Shown piece after piece: positions 50,673 through 61,129 of a stretch of DNA of 64,000 nt. This DNA is from Lepeophtheirus salmonis. Taxonomy: Eukaryota; Arthropoda; Copepoda; Siphonostomatoida; Caligidae. The notes under the pieces were generated by a model. The model saw only the letters and a program-made list of their open reading frames with translations. It had not been told where the DNA came from and searched no databases. The position numbers and the translations under genes were made by a program. Positions within the stretch are counted from its first letter, which is position 1. Every line of letters begins with the position of its first letter. The stretch spans positions 372,001-436,000 of the forward strand of contig NC_052140.2 in the NCBI RefSeq assembly GCF_016086655.4, read 5' to 3'.

Positions 50673-50999
50673 AGCCCTCATGGACTTTAGGGGATTGTCC
50701 TGAGTGTTTCTTTTAAGTCCTTCAAGTCTATTTTGACCTTTCATGACAGTTTCTAACTGGCTGATGGCGTAGACAGTGTCCTGGAGATGCCCAACAGCTT
50801 GGAGTGAGCGAATGGAAATTCGTCAATCAAGTTCAAGTTTCATTTTCTCGACTTATACGTAAACTAGAGAGCTCAAATTTGTTTTGTTTTGTAACTAACT
50901 ATTTATGCTTTAATGTATCGAAATTTGAATTAATTTCAATAGCTCAACCTTCATCAATTATTCAATTAGTAAGTGTTCCGAATTCAATGGACCACTCGC
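50673..50999 (-). mobile_element. Tc1-like family T1, copy 7, N-terminal half
   Basis: Continues exactly where the 46902 break occurred (GCCCTCATGGACTTTAGGGG). It carries the N-terminal coding region, with the minus-strand start area near 50860, and the terminal repeat ATGGACCACTCGC before TA. Confidence 0.85.
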
Positions 51000-51584
51000 T
51001 AATTCAACCAATCAACGTCCGGAATACAGGTTCCAAGAAAAGAAGCTGAAATATCGACAGCTGACAACAAAATACATTGTATATTTTTGAGTTGGCGAGG
51101 TAGTTTTTTTTGTGGGAACTTCCATGCAAGGCTTAATTCCAGAGTTGAAATTGGAGGTGGACCTAAGTATTACAAGGTAAAGAGATTGAGATATTCCCTT
51201 ATTTAACACTATTATTTTGTTTAATTCGGGAGCTAGAGGTACCTGAAGGGATCATAGTCTTGTGTTTGGATCCATTTAGGGTCATTCATACTATAAATTA
51301 ATATTATAGTTGTATGTATGTCCCTAATAAAAACGCATAACCAGAGTATTTCAAAAATGGAGACTGATACAGGCTTTAGACATAAAATAAAAGTTGTTCA
51401 AAATTTTAAGTATGTATCATTCTGATCAGACCAAATTCCTGGGGTTTTATTATGGTTGAAGGAGGAACATATTTTTAATTATAAAGGATAAAGGAATTGA
51501 AAAACTTATAATGTTGTCTATCGACAAGTTTTCGACTAAATTCTGGAGTTATTCCTCCTAGTATAGTATATTATTTTAGATCTG

Positions 51585-51861
51585 CACCCTTGAAACAAAA
51601 AAGTAAGTATAACCAGATGCGCCTACATTCGAAGAATTTTTGTTTTGTATCCAAATATTTTTTCGCCAAGAGGAAATTTTTTTACGAGGAAATAGATGTA
51701 ATGAATATTTTGTTGAAGCTCTTTATTTTCTACAAAAAAGTACATTCGAGCAAATTATGCAACAGAGGAAAAATTTTAACTTTTTCAAATTTTTTGAAAA
51801 AAAATCCAAAAACCAAATCGTTCTCCCTCTCAAAAAAAATATAATCCTGCGGACGCCCCTG
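51585..51861. repeat. A/T-run repeat with right end CCTGCGGACGCCCCTG
   Basis: The right end is the reverse complement of the 25785 end (CAGGGGCGTCCGCAGG). The body shares GCAAATTATGCAACAGAGG with the other copies. Confidence 0.5.
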
Positions 51862-51864
51862 CTA

Positions 51865-53250
51865 ACATCTACAGCCGTCGTAGATTGCGTTCCCTAAAGA
51901 GACTCTAACTAAGGAAAGAGTGGACATCAATAGAAAAAAAATTATCAGAATGAATATTGATTCGAATAAAATGTCATCTTGCGCTATGAACATCTTTGGA
52001 CACGCGTTATTCTTAGGGATATGATTAAATAAATTTGATGAAAAGTTCATAGATTTCTCATAGTTAGAGAGAACAACCGCTGAGCATTTGCAGGATCAGA
52101 AATATCAGCGGCTCAATGCACTGGGTCTGAAGAAGGAGAATGTGTATGACGCTATTAATAGTAGGTAGTATGTTACACAAAAATTTCAATTTCATTTTTT
52201 TTTTCCCTTTTAAACCGCTTTTATCTAATAGATAATAGTAAAAACATATTTTGATACTAAAATCATGTCTCTAGCTTCAATATTGAGGAAGTTATAGTCA
52301 ATTTATCATCAGAATTTCCCGCCTTTCTTTCGTACTGTTTATCTTATGACCTACACCAAAATCTGTGATCTAATAAAATATGACATTTCAATAAAACAAC
52401 ACCACTTTCTTAAGTATCAAGAAAATTGAATAAAATTTTCATGAATTATAGAGTATAGCATTGCGTAAAAGATGACACTTTTAAATACCTACAATTGAAT
52501 TGTATAATATGAAATTCCAGTATATTCTCCCACCCTCTCCAGACAATTAATGATAGTTATTGAAACAGAAACAAAAGAGGTAAAAAATTAGGTCAAAGTA
52601 CATACTTTCATATTGTGCAGCATTAAAGATTGAAGGTGCTAATGTCGGATTAAAATTGATGTACTTGGCATCCACAAATTGATTAAAAACTTCAAAAAAT
52701 AGTGAATAAATTAATGCACTAACATCCATCAAAATTTATATTTTGTCCATTACAATTTGCCTGTAACTTTGAAGACTATTTTGAGACAAATTATTAACCA
52801 GCGCATGGTGCGATTAAACGAAGCAACAGGATTAAAAAAAAAAAATCTACATGAAAGATTAAGAATTTATCTACATTAAATATAAATGACGTGAAATGGA
52901 TTTTTCTCATTTAAGCTATGAAAGTTCAGCATTTCTATGGAAATCCTGAAACCCCTTCTAACTTCCGCACACGCCTCCTGCAAGATTTGCCCGCTCCGTA
53001 GTTCGCCATTTTGTAACATACCTACAAATAACAAGTCATCTAACATCAATGCTCTACAAGGAACAATTAAGAAAGTCGTTCAATGAACACTGTACTCGCC
53101 ATGAAAAGCCCACAAATTGAATTTGGGGATTGCAAATACTAGCAAAATGTAGCAAATTCGGAATTACATGACAATGATTAAGGAAACAGTCATTTTCTTT
53201 AATTATCCTCCTAAATAAGAATAGTGTAAAGAAATTGCTTGGACTCTCTC
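51865..53250. other. Intergenic DNA, nothing firm
   Basis: A minus frame at 52732-52547 contains an internal donor-like GTATGT but no convincing acceptor or domain. Confidence 0.3.
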
Positions 53251-53257
53251 GGACGAG

Positions 53258-53710
53258 ATGGTGCGAGATACTTTCAGAAATTTTCCGATTTTCGTTTCAA
53301 AAATGAGTACCAGGTTCTCGAAGCCATCTAATGATGCCATAATGAGTCTTTCTGAACAGTTGCTCGATCTAAAACTAAAAGGAGCTACAGTATTCTTCCA
53401 CGCCTCATCCAAAAGTTGGGTATCTACAAAGAAGACTAGACAAGATTCGAAAGTTTGGAAGTGGAGCTATAGATTTGGAAAATAAGATGGGAAAATCTCA
53501 TTGATAAGTCAATTTATATCTTCATTGCTCTGAACAAAGCTGATAGACAGGGATACATTTTTAAAGGTTTGGATTCTACTGAGAGTTGCCAACATCCTAC
53601 CAGTTACAACCTGTGACGCAGAAATAAGCTTTTCTGGTCTTAGGAGGATCAAGAACGTGTTGAAATAAACCATGAAGGACTCCACACTGACATTACTCGC
53701 CTGATGAAAT
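53258..53710 (+). mobile_element. hAT transposase relic
   Basis: Around 53585-53680 a frame reads ANILPVTTCDAEISFSGLRR, then IKNVLK-stop-TMKDSTLTLLA. This is the C-terminal dimerisation region of hAT transposases (L-P-V-T-x-C-x-A-E-R-S-F-S), here with Arg changed to Ile and stops. The preceding 76-codon frame (53258-53485) may be its upstream part but is not diagnostic. Confidence 0.65.
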
Positions 53711-53919
53711 TAAATTAAAGTATTAAGCTTATTTAATAAATAAAAAAGGCCCCAAAGACGGACAAGATGTAAAAAGAGGAAACGTCCGTGGGAAAAGAAG
53801 ACGGTTGATCTTGCTAATTAAAACTGGCTACAAAATTCCACCAGCATCGATTTTCTAATATGGCGGAAAACATTCCATAGTTATTCAGAGACTAAAAAGC
53901 TAAGTCCTTCATAGCACAT

Positions 53920-54060
53920 TTGCACATGTTTCTCCATTCGTCGCTGAACATGGAGGCTCACAATTTTCGCTCATACTTCTTGATACACTACAAACTGAGC
54001 AAAACAGTGTCTGAGATCCACACCGATCAAATAAAGTCGAATTTTCTAAATAAAATATAT
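53920..54060 (+). mobile_element. Possible mariner N-terminal fragment
   Basis: The frame contains NMEAHNFRSYFLIHYKLSKT followed by VSEIHTDQ, like the first helix-turn-helix of some mariner transposases. Short, and no ends seen. Confidence 0.3.
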
Positions 54061-54301
54061 TTCGGGAGGGACCTAGTCATTATCCAAAAATTGTCGGTTT
54101 GAGTCAAGTCGAGTATTTTAGTTACAACACTATCAAACAGTATGAAGTTGGACGATATATTGGTTGGGCCCTAATATAAACATATTGAGTATACATTATG
54201 TAGTATCAAGGACTTCAATTAAATATCAGGGCCTGAATGATGAATGAATATGGATACCTTTGTACATGTACGTCTAAAACTAAAATTATATTTTGTCTTA
54301 C

Positions 54302-54523
54302 CTTGACAATGGTGTGTATTACATGGAAAAGCCTCCAAATGTTTTCCTGAGCAAACTCTTCCTCCATATCTTGGGGTAGGATTTGTACAGCTTCTTCTAC
54401 GGTATTGAAAACCTCCGCCGCATTTGATTAAGTCACCAAAACGTTTATTGAAACAAGGGGTTTCATCTTTACTCCAAGGACTCCATCCTCCATGGATAGA
54501 AGGATAGGACTCATGGGAGTCCT
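54302..54523 (-). CDS. Thrombospondin type-1 repeat exon
   Basis: There is no ATG. The frame lies between a plausible acceptor (CATTAG at 54524, or TTGAAG six bases upstream) and a strong donor (CAAG|GTAAGA). It encodes GGWSPWS, six cysteines, CGGGFQYRRRSCTNPTP and YGGRVC, ending PCNTHHC. This is a complete TSP1 domain: the Trp ladder, the basic strand and all six Cys are present. TSP1 modules are extracellular and bind glycans or other proteins. Both boundaries are phase 1, as usual for this module. It lies about 3.6 kb downstream of the second PAN exon on the same strand with compatible phase, so I infer one PAN-PAN-TSP1 gene. It could instead be a separate gene whose other exons I cannot see. 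Confidence 0.7.
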
Positions 54524-54691
54524 CTAATGCTTCAAATATAGGTATAAAATAACATTAATGATTCAAGATTTATATGAAATTAATTTTTTAGAGATTCATC
54601 AATGGCCTGTATTAGATTGTTTATAAAACAATCGAGGATGGCGCCGTCTTACGGAAAGATTACAAAACTACCTCAATGAAAATATTATTTA

Positions 54692-55530
54692 GAGAGTGGT
54701 ACTTTAAAATCTGAACACTTAATAATTCAATGATTAGTTAAGGTGGAGTCATTGAAATTAAGTTATATTTCGATTTATTAAAGCTTAAACAACTAGTTAA
54801 AAAAAATCTGGGCTCTTTGGTTGACGTACAAGTCGAAAAAATGATACATGCACGTGGTTTGACGAGTTTCCCTTTCCCACACTCAATGCCGCCATCAGTT
54901 TCATTAGCAAGTCTGAAACGTTGGAGAGGAAGAAAGGCTCTGTCAAAAAGGCCAAACTGGATCCGGAAGAGTTAAAGAAAACAACCCAGGCCAATCCCCT
55001 CAAGTCTAACCGAGGGCCTAACCAAGAGATCTTAGAGTTTCACACCATATTGTCTAGAGAGCTATCAAAAAAGTAGATGGAAAGAGCGTTGTGAGAATGG
55101 AGAGGCCGCTTTTGACAACATCATTTAAATAAAACTATCTCTTTCGTTAAACGACCCTTTTGAATGAGTCTTTTTAGTTATTTTGAACTCTTTTTTGACA
55201 CTTTTAGGCCCACCTACAGATGTAATGCCAACCCCCTCGACTACACCTTTTGGGTGCATGTCAGTAATTCAAACACCAAGGCCTTCAACTTCACTGTCAG
55301 CCAGCACTGGGACTCTATTACAGAGGACTACATCCTCCTTCTGTGCCAGGCCTTCCACCACCACCTGTAAGCCATCATGGCCGCTAAGGGAGGCTTCATT
55401 AATGATTAAGTGAGCTCAGGCACTCATCTATTGATGGTATTAATTTGGTTGACATTACATTGTTAATTAATAAATTATATTTTGTTGAAGTTTCAAAATC
55501 AAGGTGTTCAGATTTTAATGTACCACTCGG
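54692..55530 (+). mobile_element. Tc1-like family T1, copy 8 (core-deleted)
   Basis: The left end GAGAGTGGTACTTTAAAATC follows TA; the right end is ...TGTACCACTCGG. Plus-strand relic with GSVKKAKLDPEELKKTTQA-like coding, VERP, the common junction into FELFFDTF, and NPLDYTFWVHV. It lies in the presumed intron of the PAN-PAN-TSP1 gene, opposite to that gene. Confidence 0.82.
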
Positions 55531-55534
55531 GTCA

Positions 55535-55670
55535 CGTTGTTACTTTTATTGTATCTCTCAACCTCTCAAGCAGAAAAGAAAAAATGCACGAAATCAGTTG
55601 GTAGTTAGACAATTATGAGTAAATTCTTCCAAACTATGAAATGACTTCCCAATAATTGTTGAGAATTGCT
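55535..55670 (-). repeat. Dispersed repeat R2, inverted copy beside Tc1 copy 8
   Basis: GTTGTTACTTTTATTGTATC, ATCAGTTGGTAGTTAGAC and CCCAATAATTGTTG. Confidence 0.6.
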
Positions 55671-55674
55671 CAAA

Positions 55675-56350
55675 GCTTAACAAGAGCGAATTCGTACAAC
55701 TAAAGTTTATACTGTCATACGCTTGACCTAATTAGGCAAGTAGAGAATATACATTTTGATCTTGAGAAGTTTAATACAGCTGTCGTGCTTGATCTAGTAA
55801 TAGACGTTACGTTAAAATCCAGAGGAAAAAAATCCCCCATTAAATTGTTTACACACAAGATACTACCCCTTAAGTATACCAAAATTAACAACTGAAGGCG
55901 ATGGAACAGTCTTCTGCGTACTTAGTCACCTCCAAGATACTTAAGAGACTCTAAGTATCTTGGTAACCTCTATATATTTATTTCTCTATGATCACAAACC
56001 CTTACAGATAATATATATATTTTAGTTTGTTCATGCCATTATAAAATATTTATTGAAAAGAGCTTTTTGTTTGTCAACTTTGTTCGAATTTCGATACCGA
56101 CTGGTGCGGAAAAGATGTGGTAAAAAAATAATCTATGCAAAAGGGTATTGCTCAGATATGTCATCTTTAAGTCGCACATTTAGGCAAAAAATTATTCAGT
56201 CTATATATATTAGAAAAACGTATATTTTTTATTTTGCGTAAACCCCTTTTGAAAGACTTTTTGCTTATCCATAAAAATATTAATAAAGTTATTTTCTAAA
56301 GAAACCCGATCCCTGAATTACTTCACATTGACATCAACGATGTCACACAT
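55675..56350. other. Presumed intron DNA, nothing recognised
   Basis: Lies between the second PAN exon and the TSP1 exon. No domain-like frames on the minus strand. Confidence 0.35.
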
Positions 56351-56354
56351 ATAG

Positions 56355-56625
56355 GATATTAAAGAGTGTTATGGAGGAGATAAATAGCTGTCATGACGTT
56401 TTATTCCATGAGGCAGAAGCAGCTATGAGAAACACAAATTCAGGGTTATATTTTTTTCACCTATAAAAATAACCTAGGCAAAACGTCATTGTTCGTCTTT
56501 AGCAGGACTGAGACAACGGGTATGAGGAGTGATAAAAATCGTGTGGATTTTCGGCATGCTAAAAATAAACCAAAAGTCAACATGGTAACCCTGATAATGG
56601 TTTGAAAGAGAGCAGTTTAATCATT
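56355..56625 (+). repeat. Dispersed repeat R1, two partial copies
   Basis: First part: TAGCTGTCATGACGTTTTAT near 56388. Second part: GTGATAAAAATCGTGTGGAT, CGGCATGCTAAAAATAAAC and CAACATGGTAACCCTGATAA near 56530-56600. Both are in plus orientation. Confidence 0.6.
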
Positions 56626-56929
56626 GATTACTTTATACTTGGATATACTATTTAGTCTTGAATTCATGCAACCTTTCTAATCAATTCTCTTCTACTGGCA
56701 TACTGAGAGTTTTGAAAATATAATTTGATCTTTCCTTTCTGAAAATTTAAAAAGAAAAAGATACACACCACACTGGATCGTCCGTGATGAAAAAAAGAAT
56801 ACTATTTTTATAGATTAGGAAAATGTCTGCCAAAAAGATCTTATGAGTATTCTTTGAAAGAAGGTTTTTTGACAATCATCTTGTTTTGTTTTTTTATAAT
56901 TATTTTTTTTGTCTTTTTGAGTTGGTAAT

Positions 56930-57255
56930 CTGAAGAATGAATTTTCTATTCATCCCCTATTGTCATTATTATTTAATTCCTGATGTGTGAAATTCCTTTC
57001 CTACTGCATACAATCATATACATAACTGGATTAATCATTTGTTATCGGAGAGTATTTGTTACAGAGTTATAACTCTAAGTCCTTTTTTGACTCAGAGTAG
57101 AATTGAGGACCCCGACATCATTGTTTATTTCATTCTCCTAGTCTGGGTTACCATATTGATTTTTGCTTCTTTTTTTTTTAACCTGCTCAAAATGCTAACG
57201 AATTTCAGCAGTACGACTACTCGTAGTCCCGGCTCTCCTAAAGATGAACAATGAA
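56930..57255 (-). repeat. Dispersed repeat R1, inverted copy
   Basis: Reads R1 backwards: CATCCCCTATTGTCATTATT, GAGTTATAACTCTAAGTCC, CTCAGAGTAGAATTGAGGA. Confidence 0.6.
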
Positions 57256-57309
57256 ATTTAATATAGGATATTTTCAATCATGTAAATCAAGTTAATTTTT
57301 TAGCAGGCC

Positions 57310-57715
57310 AGTATTTTTATCATTGGTAAAATAAAAAAGGAATTTTCTTTTCCTTACCAGTTGTCATTTTTTTTAAATTCCTGAGCAGTGAACATCCTTA
57401 CCTAAATAGACTCAATTATATTTAAAACCTGATTGAAGAATCGTGTGTGCTCATAAACGACAGAGTGTAACCCTGAGGATATATTGCGGAGTTATAATTG
57501 TAAGTCCTTGTTGGACTCGGAGATGAATTGGGGATCAACATCGGAGTAATTCTAGCAAATGTCCTTCTTTATATTCTTTTCTCCTTCCTCCCTTATCACA
57601 GCTGATTGTAGCTGATCTAATGAAACGTCATAAGCATTTTTCTTTATCTCCTCCAAAACTTTCTTCAAATTGTCAGGGTTACAATATTATTGATTTTCGG
57701 TTTTTTTTTTTTTAC
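57310..57715 (-). repeat. Dispersed repeat R1, long inverted copy
   Basis: Near full length in reverse: AAATTCCTGAGCAGTGAAC, AACCTGATTGAAGAAT, CTTGTTGGACTCGGAGATGA, GCTGATTGTAGCTGATCTAA and TCTTCAAATTGTCAGGGTTA. Confidence 0.68.
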
Positions 57716-57724
57716 CTTCCCATT

Positions 57725-57895
57725 GTTTCACAGGATTTTCATTAGTAGTTATTATTATAGATTAGTGTTTATTTCACTCTTCTCATGGCTGTCTGCAGCT
57801 GATCCAATGTAACGTCATGACTGCTCCTCTTTTTAACATTCTTCAAATTTGTCAAGGTGACCACGTTAATTTTCGGTTTCTTTTCTTTTAGAATA
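57725..57895 (-). repeat. Dispersed repeat R1, inverted partial copy
   Basis: CTGCAGCTGATCCAATGTAA, CATTCTTCAAATTTGTCAAG and TTAATTTTCGGTTTCTTTTC follow the R1 order in reverse. Confidence 0.62.
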
Positions 57896-58141
57896 CTGTT
57901 AGATGATATTATTCTAAACTATGACTATCGCACCTCCACCGCCCCAAATACAACCGTAGTCATGACTCTGCTGAGCAATAATATTTTTTTACCAAATGAC
58001 AATTTTCCTACACTAAGTGTAATCGAAATTCGAATAAAGCTGGAAATTAAACTGTCTCAATTACCTACATTATACAACAACTAGTACTATCAAATATCAA
58101 TTTATATTAAGCCTATTATCATAGAAGGAAAACTAGATTAC

Positions 58142-58390
58142 TTTTTCCGTAGCATTTATTCGAACCATACGCAGATTCTTTTGTGGATGATTTTGTAGGT
58201 GGTCCAAAGGTGGATTTATGAACGCACAAATTATCCTTTCCATCCCAGTTCCAAAAACGACAAGAGCTTCCATTCCTCATTGCACAGTACCAGCTGCAAT
58301 CCTGAAGGTTCACGGCTTTTGTCTCTTTACTTTGAAAAAGATCGGGGTACTTCAAATCGAAACCTTGAACACTGCATTCAGGCCAATGCT
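58142..58390 (-). CDS. Secreted PAN/apple-like protein, exon 2
   Basis: The exon follows acceptor AAAAATAG and starts in phase 1, so the joined codon reads GAG, then HWPEC. It encodes a second Cys-rich module with the same order as exon 1: WPEC, then C-x3-C, C-x11-C and a final Cys (DCSWYC, SCRFWNW, NLC, NKC). The likely donor is AAAAA|GTAATC at 58141, also phase 1, making the exon 249 bp (83 codons) and symmetric. If that donor is not used, the frame ends at a stop at 58119. The two modules look like an exon duplication. The intron between exons 1 and 2 (58391-59852) contains a hAT-like miniature element and a gag-like relic. Confidence 0.68.
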
Positions 58391-58470
58391 CTATTTTTGT
58401 TAGTTCAATATTGTTGTATATGTAAAGCAAAAACAAATAGATTTTTATACAAAAATGATATATTTGGAAC

Positions 58471-58709
58471 TAGTGTTGTGTCAGTCAATATTTATTCGGT
58501 CCAGTCCAATTTTAGAGCAGTTCCAGAAGTTCTTAAGACTATCAATCCTTCGAACTCTCAGTACTAGAACTTATTTAAAAAAGAAAAGAAATAAAGGTTA
58601 GTCAAGCACCGAAATTTATAAGTTTTACCGCTGACACGCAGGACTGAACTGAACCGAACCGAGATTGACCTGCAGTCATCAATCCTAAATAAGGAATAGC
58701 ACAATACTA
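58471..58709. mobile_element. hAT-like miniature element in the PAN gene intron
   Basis: 239 bp from TAGTGTTGTGTCAG to GCACAATACTA, with subterminal GGTCC and GGACT motifs. It lies between PAN exons 1 and 2. Its flanks are similar (TTTGGAAC/CGTGAAAC). Confidence 0.7.
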
Positions 58710-59199
58710 CGTGAAACACATTTTAAAACCCGTGATGCATTAAATTAAGTTGACAGAGTTGGGTCGTTATTTTGGAAGTCTCATGTGATTTTATTGATAT
58801 ACTAGCAGGTGTAACTCGGAGTAATTGGACAAAATTATTTGCGGAAAAAAGTTTTTCAACTCCTTCGTTACCCATATTCATTGTAGAGTCAAATTTTAAT
58901 TTATATGAACAATTATGCCGTAGGTTAAATTTAAACAATTACTTAAAAAGTAAAATTATTGCAAAGAAAATCTAAAAGGTATTTAATGTCTATATTAATA
59001 AAGCAAAGTGTGTCTATCTGAATATATGCCAACAAGTCACCGGGGGCATTTTATAAGGTTTTGAAGTGAGAGGAATTCCGCTTAGTTATTGATGAGGAAT
59101 TTGAGATTTTGTAAGGATCAGTACATAGGGATCAACTACCAAGTACCTCAAGAGAGTCCTCTCCATGAGACATAAGAAAGGGGGGAAATATGAAGGTCG

Positions 59200-59485
59200 A
59201 GAATTTATTACTAAGTATCTCGTCTGGTATTTCGATCTTTCGAACTGCCCCTCAGATAAAGAGGCAGACGCCTCACATATTGCCTTGATAGAAAAATCTC
59301 ATCAAAAAGTTGTGATTTTGACCTTTCAAAGGTATCAAGAACTGCTTCTCTCAGCTCTTTATATTTAGAAGATCGTCTAACGGTTGAACTAACTTCTGGT
59401 ACAACATTTGAAGGTAACTCCATGAGAGCCTGGTAGAACTTAATAATATCAGTATCAGTTGTAGCTTTTTGCAGACGGAATTGAA
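59200..59485 (-). pseudogene. LTR-retrotransposon gag-like relic
   Basis: The minus-strand frame (about 95 codons) reads TDIIKFYQALMELPSNVVPE, then SKYKELREAVLDTFERSKSQ and LFDEIFL. This is the capsid-region pattern of arthropod Gypsy-type gag (a block ending in a Pro-x2-Val motif, then Y-x-x-L-K/R-x-A-L/V). It lies in the intron between the PAN exons. No protease or reverse transcriptase nearby. Confidence 0.5.
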
Positions 59486-59852
59486 ATCGTGTAGTTCAGT
59501 GTAAATAATTAAGTGTGTGCACAGGAAAAGAATTGATAACCAACTATTTTTTTTCTCTATCGTAGATTCTCAAGAAAAAGATCTACAAGACTAATATACA
59601 CATAAAGTGCATTCAATCATATGAAATCCTGCATACCACAAAACATCTAGGACCCAGAGTCATCACAATTACTAATACGATCCCTTTGAAAAGTACTTCC
59701 AAACATATGTTTAAAAAATTATACTATCGTTAAATTATCGTTTTAAACCCGAGCACATTAATTGTAAGTTAAATCTTACAACATAAATGTCATGCACGGT
59801 TATGAAAAAAAAAAACTGTCTAGAGGAAAATAACGATCCCTAATCTGTTTAC

Positions 59853-60156
59853 CATCAGTTCCTGGGCTACAATCCCGAAAGCCATATAAATGTCCCAAGT
59901 CCCTACTATTTCCATTCTTTTTGATTTCCGAGTTATTTCTTCCATGAAACAAATTGCAAGTATAATTCTTGTAGGTCCACAACTTGCAACTATTCCTAGA
60001 GAGGCACTCTGTTGCACATGCCTCAGATGAATATACCCATCCTCTTTCCAACAAGTCATTTTCTCCAACGATAGCAAAATCCAGGCAGTTTGGCCACTCT
60101 TTTAATGAGAAGAGTCCTTTAACAGCAAAAATGAGTAGTATCCAGGCCTTCATCAT
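59853..60156 (-). CDS. Secreted PAN/apple-like protein, exon 1
   Basis: The exon starts with two consecutive ATGs (60156 and 60153) and a signal peptide (MKAWILLIFAVKGLFS), so the product is expected to be secreted. One Cys-rich module follows, with cysteines at residues 24, 47, 51, 57, 67 and 96 (C-x22-C-x3-C-x5-C-x9-C-x28-C), a WPNC opening, and a CKLW...C core typical of PAN/apple domains. The donor is G|GTAAAC at 59852, in phase 1. Without splicing the frame runs on only about 18 residues, past the domain, to a stop at 59800. PAN/apple domains bind proteins or carbohydrates; the specific ligand is unknown. The next exon at 58,390 encodes a paralogous module and joins in phase. Confidence 0.72.
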
Positions 60157-60651
60157 TTTAGTAAATGAGTTGAAATTGAATAAAAATAAGGATTTAGAGC
60201 TTTTTTGTTTGTTTGTTTTCAAAAAGAACAACAATTGAAACTAAGACAACCGTGGATTTTCTTACAATTCAATGTTTATTTACTTTGGTTGCGAATACAA
60301 AAAATCATGGGTAGGGACAAAAAAAAATCAAAGTTTAGTTTTTTTGAACATATTGAACAATTTATCCATTAACATCAATAAAATAAAACAAAGAAACATG
60401 GAAGATTCGTCATACATAGGTCAATTCATTATTGATAATAGTTTAAAAAAAATTAAGTGTATATATGTCTATATAATATATATATTCCATTTCTCAACAA
60501 CATAAGCGTGAGAGTAGTAGTATTATTAATCAAATTTATATAAAAAAATGCTTCCATCTTCCTTTCAAATAAACATAATTTCTGACAAATATTATTTACA
60601 TATAATAATAATAATTAATGAATTAATTATCTGTAAACAATAACTAAGCTC

Positions 60652-60674
60652 TAATATATATATATATATATGTA
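60652..60674. repeat. AT microsatellite
   Basis: (TA)n run about 20 bases long. Confidence 0.7.
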
Positions 60675-60905
60675 TTTAATTTGTGTTCTCTCTTCAAATA
60701 TGAAGAGAGGTGGAGTACTATAAAAACGAACATTAAATATAAACAATATTGGTTACTCTTTTCTATGGGGGTAGGGGAGAGGCTTGTTTGATTTTAATAA
60801 TGATACCAAAATGAGGTAATATTTGAGAAAATAAAACTGAAATGGTGTTGTACAGAGGAGTATAACTAAATGCAATTCCTATAGGGCTCAAACAATAGAA
60901 CTTAT

Positions 60906-60932
60906 GATAACAATAATAATAATAATAATATT
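60906..60932. repeat. AAT microsatellite
   Basis: Repeated AAT units downstream of the TMEM179 stop, possibly within its 3' untranslated region. Confidence 0.65.
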
Positions 60933-61129
60933 TGCTCTCTTCCAATCGAAAATAAAAATATAAGTAGTTTAAAGTATTGAATAGAAGATGCTTGTAACAT
61001 GTACATACATTAGGATGATTGAGTAAAAAAATGGAAGGCAATTATGGATGCGCAATTCATTAGACGCAAGTGTGCTATTATTATTATTGTACAACCTTAT
61101 TGAGTACGTAAGAAGAAGCAATACGTATC

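Larger units (their letters stand above)
60160..61129. other. Spacer between the PAN gene start and the TMEM179 stop
   Basis: Contains the PAN gene 5' flank, two microsatellites and probably the TMEM179 3' untranslated region. No further frame with coding character. Confidence 0.45.

Noticed and set aside
52547..52732. Additional exon of the TSP1 gene
   Set aside because: The donor-like GTATGT is present, but there is no usable acceptor in frame and no Cys-rich module.
58199..58567. 122-codon plus-strand frame
   Set aside because: Antisense to PAN exon 2 and running into the hAT-like element.
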